Notes under the pieces: model-generated
Databases searched by the model: none
Told to the model about the DNA's origin: nothing
Seen by the model: only the letters and a program-made list of their open reading frames with translations
DNA from: Bifidobacterium sp.
GTDB lineage: Bacteria; Actinomycetota; Actinomycetes; Actinomycetales; Bifidobacteriaceae
Reading direction: 5' to 3'
DNA length: 64,000 bases
NCBI GenBank assembly: GCA_022649135.1
Contig: JALCNP010000011.1
Span: forward strand, 1-64,000
Shown: positions 15,273 through 23,161 of the stretch, piece after piece
How positions within the stretch are numbered: the stretch's first letter is position 1
Layout of the letters: each line of letters starts with the position of its first letter
Translations under genes and position numbers: made by a program

Positions 15273-16514
15273 TTACTTCGCCGCGTTTTTGATGGCGGTG
15301 CAGATTGACACCGCCGGGTCGACGAACGAGATCAGCGTCGACTGGAAGGCGTGGTAGAGGTCGGACTTGCCCGGCCACACCGTGCCGATGACCTTGTTGT
15401 CCTTGTCCAGCTGGTGGAACCATGAGCCGCCCTGATGGTCGATGAGATGCTCGTCCACGTACCGGGCGAACGTCGAGTACCAATCGAGGTACTCGACGGA
15501 TCCCGTGGCGTGGAACAGCGTCGAGGAGGTGTTGAGCCCCTCGGCGAGGGTCCAGTGCATGCGGTCGGTGACGACGGGCCTGCCCTTCCAATCCGTGGTG
15601 TAGGCCAGCCCGATGGTGCCGTCCGCGTTCCACCCATCCTCGACCGCGCGGTGGAACAGATGCTCCGAGGCCTCGATGTAGGGTCGTGCCCCTTCGCGGT
15701 TGGGGTAGAAGCTCAGCGCCCATTGCGTGATGAGGCGGGCCCATTCGATTCCGTGGCCCGGTGTGGCGCCGTAGGGCTTGAACTGATCGTCTTTCTTGTC
15801 GGCGTTGAATTCGAGGTCGGCGACCCAATTCTCGTTGAAATGCTCGGGTATGCGCCATTCGTTGTCGCGTGCCCACTGCACGACGTGGTCGATGATGCGT
15901 CCGGCGCGGACGCGGTAGGAGATGTTCCCCGTGGCGTCGGCCACGGCGAGGAAGGCCTCCGTGGTGTGCATGTTGGCGTTGAGGCCGCGGTAGGGGTCGA
16001 GCGTGGTGAATTCGGTGTTCCAGGTGTCGACCGCAAGACCGGTCTTGTCGTCCCAGAACCTCTTGTCAAAGGTGGCGAGCGCCTCGTCCAGCAGCTCCCT
16101 GGCTCCGGGGCGTCCGGCGAGGAGGGCCGAGGATGCGGCGAGGATGACGAATGCATGCGTGTAGCAGATCTTGTCCGCGGCGTGGCTGCCGTCCTCGTTC
16201 ACGAACGGATACCAGCCGCCGTTCGCGTCGTCGTGCAGAATCCCCGTCAGGCCTCTGAGCCCGGCGTCCGCGAGCGCATCGGCGCCCGGGTAGCCGAGCA
16301 GCGATGCTATGGAGTAGACATGCGTCATCCGGCCGGTGATCCATGTCTGGATTCCCTGCGAGGGATCGATGCCGCCGTTGTCGTCAAGCCATCCCGAGCC
16401 CCCCTGGGGCGCGGGGAAGTGCCTGCCGAAGTTCAGCAGCTCGTATGTCTCGGACGCCATGAAGATTCTGTTGGCCTGTGTTCCGAGCCGATACTTTGGA
16501 TTTACTGTGTTCAT
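15273..16514 (-). CDS. AGE-family aldose-ketose isomerase (YihS/mannose isomerase-like)
   Basis: The 413-residue alpha/alpha-barrel protein of the N-acylglucosamine 2-epimerase superfamily most resembles YihS. Shared blocks include GWLDDNGG, TWITGRMTHVYSIA, GGWYPFVNEDG, YRGLNANMHTTEAFLAV, IPEHFNENW, the active-site GATPGHGIEWARL and GTVWPGKSDLYHAF. YihS-type enzymes interconvert mannose and fructose (and lyxose/xylulose or sulfoquinovose) without phosphorylation or nucleotide. The operon context, a ROK regulator and a PfkB sugar kinase directly upstream, fits mannose to fructose followed by phosphorylation. It starts 54 bp after the kinase stop, with a good AGGAGGAAAC site. The active-site histidines appear to be present. 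Confidence 0.85.
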   Translation of the reverse strand: MNTVNPKYRLGTQANRIFMASETYELLNFGRHFPAPQGGSGWLDDNGGIDPSQGIQTWITGRMTHVYSIASLLGYPGADALADAGLRGLTGILHDDANGGWYPFVNEDGSHAADKICYTHAFVILAASSALLAGRPGARELLDEALATFDKRFWDDKTGLAVDTWNTEFTTLDPYRGLNANMHTTEAFLAVADATGNISYRVRAGRIIDHVVQWARDNEWRIPEHFNENWVADLEFNADKKDDQFKPYGATPGHGIEWARLITQWALSFYPNREGARPYIEASEHLFHRAVEDGWNADGTIGLAYTTDWKGRPVVTDRMHWTLAEGLNTSSTLFHATGSVEYLDWYSTFARYVDEHLIDHQGGSWFHQLDKDNKVIGTVWPGKSDLYHAFQSTLISFVDPAVSICTAIKNAAK

Positions 16515-16568
16515 TGTTTCCTCCTGGATTGATGTCCTGATGATGATCTGTGCTCTGTACGGCCGGAC

Positions 16569-17480
16569 TCAGCGTCCTGCCTGGGCGAGATAGTCGGGGA
16601 TGCGCTCCGGGTACTGCGGCCAGGCGCCGTCCTGGGTGCAGACGAATGCCGCCGTGTTGACCGCGGCTCGATGCGCCTCGACGAGGCTTGCCCCCGTGAG
16701 GATCTTCGCCGCGAACGTTCCGGAGAAGGAGTCCCCGGCGCCGACGGTGTCGCGCACCTCGACCTTGGGCGTCCGCACCGTCGAGACCTCCCCGGACTTC
16801 GAGATGATGGTGCTGAACTCGGATCCTGCGGTGAGGATGATGTAGTCCAGGCCGCATGTCGTCAGAATCCGGCGGCATGCATCCGTGTCGGAATCGTCGT
16901 GGATGTCGAACATGTCCCGTATGAGAGCGAGCTCGTCGTCGTTGAGCTTGAAGATGGTCGCCTTCGCGAGCAGCTCTTCGATCAGGGCCCGTGAATACTG
17001 GTCGCCGCGCAGATTGATGTCGAAGAACTTCATCGCCCCGGGCTTGGTGTGGTCGAGCAGGTCGACGATGGTGTCATGGGATTGCGCGGAGCGCAGCCCG
17101 AGCGTTCCGAAGCATACGGCATCCGCGTGTTCCACGGCGCCGGTGAGCTCTTCGCTCGGACGGATGTGGTCCCATGCCACGTTCTTGACGATGGTGTATT
17201 GCGGAATGCCGTTCTTCAGAGCCACGGCCACTGTGCCCGTGGGCCACTCGTTATGCTGCAGGATCGAGTCGATTCCGGCCTCGCGCGTCGCCTCGGCAAG
17301 CTCGTCTCCGAGCTCGTCGCGTCCCACGGCGCTGATGGCACGGCCGTCCGCTCCGTTCATGGAGGCATGGTAGATGAAGTTCACCGGGGCTCCGCCCGCC
17401 CGCTTCCCGCTGGGAAGCATGTCCCACAGAAGTTCCCCCAGGGAGAGGACGACTGGTTTGGAATCAGTGTGTTGAGTCAT
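16569..17480 (-). CDS. PfkB-family carbohydrate kinase (probable fructokinase)
   Basis: The 303-residue ribokinase/PfkB-family kinase opens with VVLSLGELLWDMLPSGKRAGGAPVNF, the sugar-binding lip with the GG hinge, and closes with DTVGAGDSFSGTFAAKIL, the signature 2 motif holding the catalytic Asp. The N-terminal pattern (GELLWD, APVNF) is that of fructokinases rather than ribokinases. It would phosphorylate fructose to fructose 6-phosphate. The ATG at 17480 is chosen because the family N-terminus starts there. It lies 49 bp downstream of the ROK regulator stop and 54 bp upstream of the isomerase, so the three form one operon. Confidence 0.88.
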   Translation of the reverse strand: MTQHTDSKPVVLSLGELLWDMLPSGKRAGGAPVNFIYHASMNGADGRAISAVGRDELGDELAEATREAGIDSILQHNEWPTGTVAVALKNGIPQYTIVKNVAWDHIRPSEELTGAVEHADAVCFGTLGLRSAQSHDTIVDLLDHTKPGAMKFFDINLRGDQYSRALIEELLAKATIFKLNDDELALIRDMFDIHDDSDTDACRRILTTCGLDYIILTAGSEFSTIISKSGEVSTVRTPKVEVRDTVGAGDSFSGTFAAKILTGASLVEAHRAAVNTAAFVCTQDGAWPQYPERIPDYLAQAGR

Positions 17481-17529
17481 GTGGTGTGCCTTTCGTTGAT
17501 GGTTGGTGACGTTCCCGGCGGCATGGCCG

Positions 17530-18732
17530 CTATGCAACGTCGAAGAATGTGGATGGATGGTTCAGGATCTGCGTGATCGCCACGGAGGCCGCGCCGCAGA
17601 TCGCGGCATCCGTGGGAAGGGCCGATATCGTGATGCTCGTCGCCGACCTCAGTTCCGGAATCACGCGCTCGTCGACGACGTCCTGGGCGGCCCGCAGGAG
17701 CAGATCTCCCCCCTGCGCCACTATGTCGCCGATCACGATGCGCTCGGGATTGAAGGAGTTGATGATCGTCACGCATCCGTATCCCACGTATTCGCCGATT
17801 GCCTTCACCATCGACGCGGCCCGCCCGTTTCCGTCGCATGCCTCGCGGAAGAGGGCGGCACAGGCCTGCGCGTGCGTCATCGTCTCCGCTGCGGGAACGA
17901 GGTCGCCCGAGCACAGGGCCTCGTGGATGGCCACCGCCGAGCAGTAGCGCTCGAGGCATCCCACGTTCCCGCAGTCGCACGGACGCCCGTGGACGTCGAT
18001 GCTCACATGCCCGATCTCCGTCGCCGTTCCCTGCGCCCCGTTGATGACATGCCCTCCGTCGATGACGCCGAGGCCCACTCCTTCCCCCAGCAGATAATAG
18101 GCGAGGTTGTCGCAGGGCCCGGCGGGATCGAAAAGGTACTGGGCCAGCACCCCGGCACGCGCGTCCTGCTCGATGAACACCGGAACCGCGAAGGCGTGCA
18201 GGAACTCCTCTCGCAGATTGATGGTCCTCCAGCCCTGCATGGACGAGACCACCGCCGTGCGGCCGGTTGATCTCAGATAGGGGCCGGGCACGGCCATCCC
18301 GATGGCCATGATGGTGTCGTCGTGGGCGAGCAGCTCCTCGATAGTGCTCCGGATGGAGTCGAGCGTGCGGTGGATGGTCGACTCCTTCACCGGGGGAAGC
18401 TGCTCCAGGGAGACCCGGTTCCCGTCGAGGTCGAATACGCCGACGCTCACCAGGCTTCGTGCGAATTTGACCCCGATGACGTGGAAGCGCTTCGAATCGA
18501 GTGCTATACCTATCGATCGGCGGTTCTTGCTTCCCTCGATGCTGCCCGTCTCCTGAATGACATCGGCCTCGATGAGCCTGGCCGTGATCTTGGTGATCGC
18601 CGCCGGGGTCAGGCCGAGGGCTTTGGCGATCTGCGCCCGGGAGCTTACTCCTTCATGGTAGAGGTAGTGGAGTATCCGGGAACGGTTCGATTCGGAGATG
18701 GATGCCTGAGACGCATGGCTGACACCGCTCAT
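17530..18732 (-). CDS. ROK-family transcriptional regulator
   Basis: A 400-residue ROK repressor heading the kinase-isomerase operon. The winged helix-turn-helix (ESNRSRILHYLYHEGVSSRAQIAKALGLTPAAITKITARLIEA) occupies residues 15-60. The ROK fold follows, with IGMAVPGPYL, the GEGVGLGVIDGG segment, GTATEIGHVSIDVHG and the zinc site CDCGNVGCLERY. The ATG at 18732 follows a GAAGGGG site. An in-frame ATG seven codons earlier is less well placed. It probably autoregulates its own operon, and perhaps the divergent ABC importer, through the ATTAAC-type palindrome 80 bp upstream. The inducer is unknown but is likely to be mannose, fructose or a phosphate derivative. Confidence 0.85.
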   Translation of the reverse strand: MSGVSHASQASISESNRSRILHYLYHEGVSSRAQIAKALGLTPAAITKITARLIEADVIQETGSIEGSKNRRSIGIALDSKRFHVIGVKFARSLVSVGVFDLDGNRVSLEQLPPVKESTIHRTLDSIRSTIEELLAHDDTIMAIGMAVPGPYLRSTGRTAVVSSMQGWRTINLREEFLHAFAVPVFIEQDARAGVLAQYLFDPAGPCDNLAYYLLGEGVGLGVIDGGHVINGAQGTATEIGHVSIDVHGRPCDCGNVGCLERYCSAVAIHEALCSGDLVPAAETMTHAQACAALFREACDGNGRAASMVKAIGEYVGYGCVTIINSFNPERIVIGDIVAQGGDLLLRAAQDVVDERVIPELRSATSITISALPTDAAICGAASVAITQILNHPSTFFDVA

Positions 18733-19150
18733 ATTCTGCCCCTTCGCATGCATGTTTCCGGCATTGCTGCATAGCCGTTGTTCCGTCGGTGGACTGAACT
18801 TCGTTCATATATTAACCATGTTAATACCTGATTTCAACTCGACACGGCCGTGCGTGGCGGATCCCCTTCCGTCGCGTGCCTCCCTGCGGCCACGGTGCCC
18901 TCGCCGACGTCGGGACCGCCGCCCGTCACGCCGCGATGCCGGTGCGCACGGCTTCGTGCGACGCCTTTCCCTCACCGGATCCTCGCACCGAGACCGTATG
19001 GAATCGCGGTTCGGCGGCCGTCCGACCGCCGAAGCTGACGCGCAGATGGAAACGAAGGGTTAACAAAGCATATTCATAATGGAAACTTAGCTTGGGATTC
19101 TGCCTTGAGAAGGCGCGAGACCGGCTTGCACAGAAGAAGAGAGGATTCTC
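18733..19150. other. Divergent regulatory region
   Basis: This 418-bp gap separates the leftward ROK operon from the rightward ABC importer. It contains one AT-rich palindrome (18811-18825) near the ROK gene, a GC-rich 8-bp hairpin at 19010-19033 (TTCGGCGG and CCGCCGAA) and an AT-rich stretch at 19060-19090 next to the importer, where its promoter is expected. No credible gene is visible. Confidence 0.5.
18811..18825. promoter_or_regulatory. ROK operator candidate (ATTAAC-CAT-GTTAAT)
   Basis: Perfect 6-bp inverted arms separated by three bases form a 15-bp palindrome in an AT-rich patch 79 bases upstream of the ROK regulator start codon. The shape and composition suit a ROK repressor site. 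It could control the regulator operon and the divergent importer. Confidence 0.5.
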
Positions 19151-20779
19151 GTGAGATACCAGAAACTAACGGCGGCCATCGCATCCGTCGCAGCGCTGGC
19201 TTCGCTCGCCGCGTGCGGCGGCGTCAAAAGCGATGCGGGTGATGCGAGCGGTTCGGCCATCACCATCGGCACCACCGACAAGATCGTGAGCCTTGATCCT
19301 GCGGGCTCATACGACAACGGATCATACGCGGTCCAGATCCAGGTGTTCCCGTTCCTGTACGCCCAGAACTACAACACGTCGAAGCTCAGCCCCGACATCG
19401 CCGCAGACGACGGCACCTGGAACGCGGACGGCACCCAGTTCACCGTCAAGATCAAGCCCGGCATGAAGTTCGCCAACGGCCACACCCTGGACGCCAAGGA
19501 CGTGAAGTTCTCCATGGACAGGATCAAGAAGATCAACGACGAGAACGGGCCCTCCTCGCTGCTGGCCAACATCGAATCGGTGCAGGCGCCCAACGCCACC
19601 ACCGTCGTGTTCACGGACAGCGTCCCCTACGACGTCACGCTCAAGCAGGTGCTCTCGAGCCCGGCCGGGCCCATCGTCGACGACCAGGTCTTCTCCGCGG
19701 ACAAGCTCACCAGCGCGGACGCCATCGTCAAGGCGGACGCCTTCGCGGGCCCGTACAAGCTCACCTCATTCAAGCTCAACGAGGCGCTGTCCTACGCGAA
19801 GAACCCGAACTACAAGGGGCTGACGCCCGCCAAGAACTCGCAGGTCGACGTCAAGTACTTCGCCGACGCCTCCAACCTCAAGCTGGCCGTCCAGCAGGGC
19901 CAGATCGACATCGCCTATCGCTCCCTCACCCCGACCGACATCCAGAATCTGTCGACGAACAAGAAGGTCAAGGTCATCAAGGGGCCCGGCGGCGAGGAGC
20001 GTCTGCTGACATTCAACATGAAGATACAGCCCTATGGCGAGTCCCAGCCCAACGCGAACAAGGCCAAGGCCGCCGCCGTCCGCCATGCAGCCGCCGACCT
20101 GATCGACCGCGAGGCCCTGTCGACGAAGATCTACAAGGGCACCTACACCCCGATGTACTCCTATATCCCCGACGGGCTCGCCGGCCATGAGGACACGCTG
20201 AAAACGGCCTACGGCGACGGAAACGGGAAGCCGAGTCTGGAAAAGGCGAAGAAAGCCCTCAAGGACGCCGGCGTCAGCACCCCCGTGGACCTCAAGCTGC
20301 AGTACAACGGAGACCACTACGGCGCCTCCTCCGCCGACGAGTACGCGGCGATCAAATCGCAGCTCGAGCAGGGAGGCCTGTTCAAGGTCGACCTGCAGCA
20401 GACCGAGTGGACCCAGTTCAACAAGGAGCGAGTGGTCACCAAGGATTCCGACGGCTCCTACCCCGCCTACCAGCTGGGATGGTTCCCCGACTATTCCGAT
20501 CCCGACAACTACCTCTCGCCCTTCTTCCGGGACGGGAACTTCGTCAACAACGGATACTCGAACCCGGAGGTCAACAGTCTGATCATCAAGCAGGCGGGGG
20601 AGAAGGACCCCAGTGCTCGCAACGATCTGCTGAAGAAGATCCAGCAGCTTGAAACCGAGGATCTGTCGACCATCCCGCTTCTGCAGGGGGCGCAGGTCGC
20701 CGTCACCGGCACCAACATCCACGGGGTCGTTCTCGATGCCTCGTTCAGATTCCGCTACTCGTCCGTGACGCGATCCTGA
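19151..20779 (+). CDS. ABC transporter substrate-binding lipoprotein (family 5)
   Basis: A 542-residue family 5 (oligopeptide/dipeptide-type) binding protein. The N terminus is a lipoprotein signal with lipobox LAACGG and lipidated Cys22, so the mature protein is tethered outside the membrane. Family landmarks include TIGTTDKIVSLDPAGSYDNGSY, WNADGTQFTVKIKPGMKFANGHTLDAKDVKFS (the SBP_bac_5 signature) and YQLGWFPDYSDPDNYLSPFF near the end. The ligand could be a peptide, but family 5 proteins also bind nickel, glycosides or oligosaccharides. It is the first gene of a four-gene importer operon followed by two permeases and a double ATPase. Confidence 0.9.
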   Translation: MRYQKLTAAIASVAALASLAACGGVKSDAGDASGSAITIGTTDKIVSLDPAGSYDNGSYAVQIQVFPFLYAQNYNTSKLSPDIAADDGTWNADGTQFTVKIKPGMKFANGHTLDAKDVKFSMDRIKKINDENGPSSLLANIESVQAPNATTVVFTDSVPYDVTLKQVLSSPAGPIVDDQVFSADKLTSADAIVKADAFAGPYKLTSFKLNEALSYAKNPNYKGLTPAKNSQVDVKYFADASNLKLAVQQGQIDIAYRSLTPTDIQNLSTNKKVKVIKGPGGEERLLTFNMKIQPYGESQPNANKAKAAAVRHAAADLIDREALSTKIYKGTYTPMYSYIPDGLAGHEDTLKTAYGDGNGKPSLEKAKKALKDAGVSTPVDLKLQYNGDHYGASSADEYAAIKSQLEQGGLFKVDLQQTEWTQFNKERVVTKDSDGSYPAYQLGWFPDYSDPDNYLSPFFRDGNFVNNGYSNPEVNSLIIKQAGEKDPSARNDLLKKIQQLETEDLSTIPLLQGAQVAVTGTNIHGVVLDASFRFRYSSVTRS

Positions 20780-20880
20780 CACATCGCAGACACCGGCGAT
20801 ACAGGGGATTGCACCGTTGTTCGGCGCAATCCCCCATATCGTCTTCATGACCAGACCATCTCCAGCAAGGAGCTTGCTCA

Positions 20881-22008
20881 GTGACACAAGGCAATTCGGA
20901 CAGTGGGGCCGTCGAGGCGGCCGGGGGGCCGGCGGATGCCAGGCCGGGCGACGGGGCGCGTGCCCACGTCACGAAAAACAGGATATCCGGCGGATTCTTT
21001 CGGTTCCTCATCGTCAGATTTCTCCTGATAATCCCCACGGTGTTCATTCTTGTCACCATCGTGTTCTTCGTGATGAGGGCCACGGGTGATCCGATCTCGG
21101 CGGCGATGGGGGGTCGCCTGACGCCGCAGGAGCTGCACAGGCGCATCCATGCGGCGGGCTACGACAAGCCCCTGATCGTGCAGTATCTGCACTATCTCTC
21201 CGATCTTCTGCACGGGAACCTCGGAACGACGCTCACGGACAACCAGCCGGTGAGTTCGATACTCATGCGCTACGGTGCCGCCACCCTGGAGCTGTCCCTG
21301 CTGTCCATCGTGGTCGCGCTCGTCTTCGGCATAGTCTTCGGCCGCATCGCGGCGCGGCACCGCGACCACGCTGCCGACGCGGGCATCCGCATATTCGCCA
21401 TCCTGTGCTATGCCACCCCCGTGTTCTTCCTCGGGCTGGTGCTCAAGCTCATCTTTTCCGTATGGCTCAACGTCCTGCCCAGCTCGGGACGCTCCGACCT
21501 CGCCTCCGAGATGCAGTTCAACCGGCTGGTCTCGCCCACGGGCCTGTACATCATCGACGCCCTGCAGCTGGGAAACATGCAGGTGCTGCTCGATGTGCTG
21601 CGCCACGCTGTCCTCCCCGCCCTGGCCCTCGGGCTGCTGACCGCGGGCGTCTTCATCCGGCTGGTGCGGACCAATGTGATATCCACCTACACGTCCGGCT
21701 ATGTCGAGGCGGCCCGGTCGCGAGGCGTCTCGGAGAAGAGACTGCTGTCGAAGCACGCATGGAAGCCGGCGCTGATACCGATCATCACCGTGATGGGCAT
21801 GCAGATCGCCATGATGCTCGCCGGGGCCGTGCTGACCGAAACCACCTTCGAATGGAAGGGGCTGGGCTTCATGCTCTCCCAGTATCTGAAGGCGCGGGAC
21901 TTCGTCGCGGTCCAGGGGATCGTCATTCTCATCGCCGTCATCGTATCGTTGGTCAACTTCATCGTGGACGTGATCAGCGCCCTCATCGACCCGAGAGTGA
22001 GGTACTGA
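20881..22008 (+). CDS. ABC transporter permease (DppB/OppB type)
   Basis: A 375-residue inner-membrane permease of the binding-protein-dependent family. The N-terminal 40 residues are cytoplasmic and low-complexity (GAVEAAGGPADARPGDGARA), longer than usual for DppB. A first helix (FLLIIPTVFILVTIVFFVMRATGDP) and a periplasmic domain follow, then the transmembrane domain with the EAA coupling loop YVEAARSRGVSEKRLLSKHAWKPALIP that contacts the ATPase. It starts at GTG with a clear AAGGAG site and ends one base before the next permease. Confidence 0.9.
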   Translation: MTQGNSDSGAVEAAGGPADARPGDGARAHVTKNRISGGFFRFLIVRFLLIIPTVFILVTIVFFVMRATGDPISAAMGGRLTPQELHRRIHAAGYDKPLIVQYLHYLSDLLHGNLGTTLTDNQPVSSILMRYGAATLELSLLSIVVALVFGIVFGRIAARHRDHAADAGIRIFAILCYATPVFFLGLVLKLIFSVWLNVLPSSGRSDLASEMQFNRLVSPTGLYIIDALQLGNMQVLLDVLRHAVLPALALGLLTAGVFIRLVRTNVISTYTSGYVEAARSRGVSEKRLLSKHAWKPALIPIITVMGMQIAMMLAGAVLTETTFEWKGLGFMLSQYLKARDFVAVQGIVILIAVIVSLVNFIVDVISALIDPRVRY

Positions 22009-22009
22009 C

Positions 22010-23161
22010 ATGGCGCAGAACAATGCGGACAGGGTCACGGTTCCCGAGGACGAAAGGCTGGATGATCTCAGGGTCAGCGCCAGGCCGTCGCTGATATCCC
22101 GCATCCCGCTGCTCAAGGAGGTCCGGATCGCGGTGGGCTGGCAGAAGGGCATGCTGGTGACTGGTCTGCTCATCAGCGCCTTCTTCCTGCTTCTGGCCAT
22201 ATTCGCCCCGGCCATCGCCCCCTACGGGTACGCCCAGCTCAAGGACTCGCATGGGGTCGCCTTCCCCACGCAGGCCCCGCCGAGCGCACGGCACATATGG
22301 GGAACCACCGTCGGGGGCTTCGACGTGTTCAGCAGAACCGTCTGGGGCGCACGCACGGCCATCATCGCGATCGTCATCGCGGTGGTCCTCTCCATTTTCG
22401 TGGGCGTTCTGCTCGGTCTGGTCTCCGGATACTTCGGAGGCTGGATCGATCGCGTCCTCGTCGTCATCGCCGACGCCATCTACTCGTTCCCCTCGCTTCT
22501 GCTGGCCATCCTCATGGCGATCATGATCTCCGGAGGGCAGTCGAGCCTGTGGGGCGGCATACTCGCGTCGGGCATCTCCATAACCGTGGTCTACATACCG
22601 CAGTATTTCCGCACGATCCGTGCCGAGGTCCTGCGCATCAAGGGCTCCGCCTACGTGGAGTCGGCCAAGGTGGTGGGGGCCTCGACGTGGAGGATCATGA
22701 CGAAGCACCTGCTGAAGAACTCCACCCGCACGCTGCCCGTGATATTGACGCTCAACTCCTCCGAGGCGATTCTCACGCTCGCCGGGCTGGGCTTCCTCGG
22801 ATTCGGAATCGAACCCACCGCGGCGGCCGAATGGGGGTACGACCTGAACCGATCGGTGAGCGACGTCACCGCCGGCATCTGGTGGACGTCCATATTCCCC
22901 GGAATGGCGATCGTGCTTATCGTGTTGGGAATAACCCTCGTGGGGGAATCGCTGAACGATCTGGCCGACCCCCGGCTGCGCACCAGAAAGTCCGCCGGCG
23001 AGGTGATCGGTTCCATCGAGGACACCTCGGTGGATCCCAGCGAGAAGCCCAGCTCGGACAACGAGGTGCTCGCGCAGATCCAGGCGGAGCACAGGGCGAC
23101 CGCCCTCGGCCAGGGGACGAAGGACGACCATACGATCGTGAAGGAGGACACCCATGAGTGA
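22010..23161 (+). CDS. ABC transporter permease (DppC/OppC type)
   Basis: The 383-residue partner permease has a cytoplasmic N terminus, a first helix near residues 45-65 (MLVTGLLISAFFLLLAIFAPAIAPYGY), the DppC-type HIWGTTVGGFDVFSRTVWGAR segment, several more helices, and the EAA loop YVESAKVVGASTWRIMTKHLLKN. A 60-residue charged C-terminal extension (about residues 325-383) is longer than in typical DppC. It begins one base after the first permease stops and overlaps the ATPase gene by 8 bp, so the proteins are probably made in step. Confidence 0.9.
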   Translation: MAQNNADRVTVPEDERLDDLRVSARPSLISRIPLLKEVRIAVGWQKGMLVTGLLISAFFLLLAIFAPAIAPYGYAQLKDSHGVAFPTQAPPSARHIWGTTVGGFDVFSRTVWGARTAIIAIVIAVVLSIFVGVLLGLVSGYFGGWIDRVLVVIADAIYSFPSLLLAILMAIMISGGQSSLWGGILASGISITVVYIPQYFRTIRAEVLRIKGSAYVESAKVVGASTWRIMTKHLLKNSTRTLPVILTLNSSEAILTLAGLGFLGFGIEPTAAAEWGYDLNRSVSDVTAGIWWTSIFPGMAIVLIVLGITLVGESLNDLADPRLRTRKSAGEVIGSIEDTSVDPSEKPSSDNEVLAQIQAEHRATALGQGTKDDHTIVKEDTHE

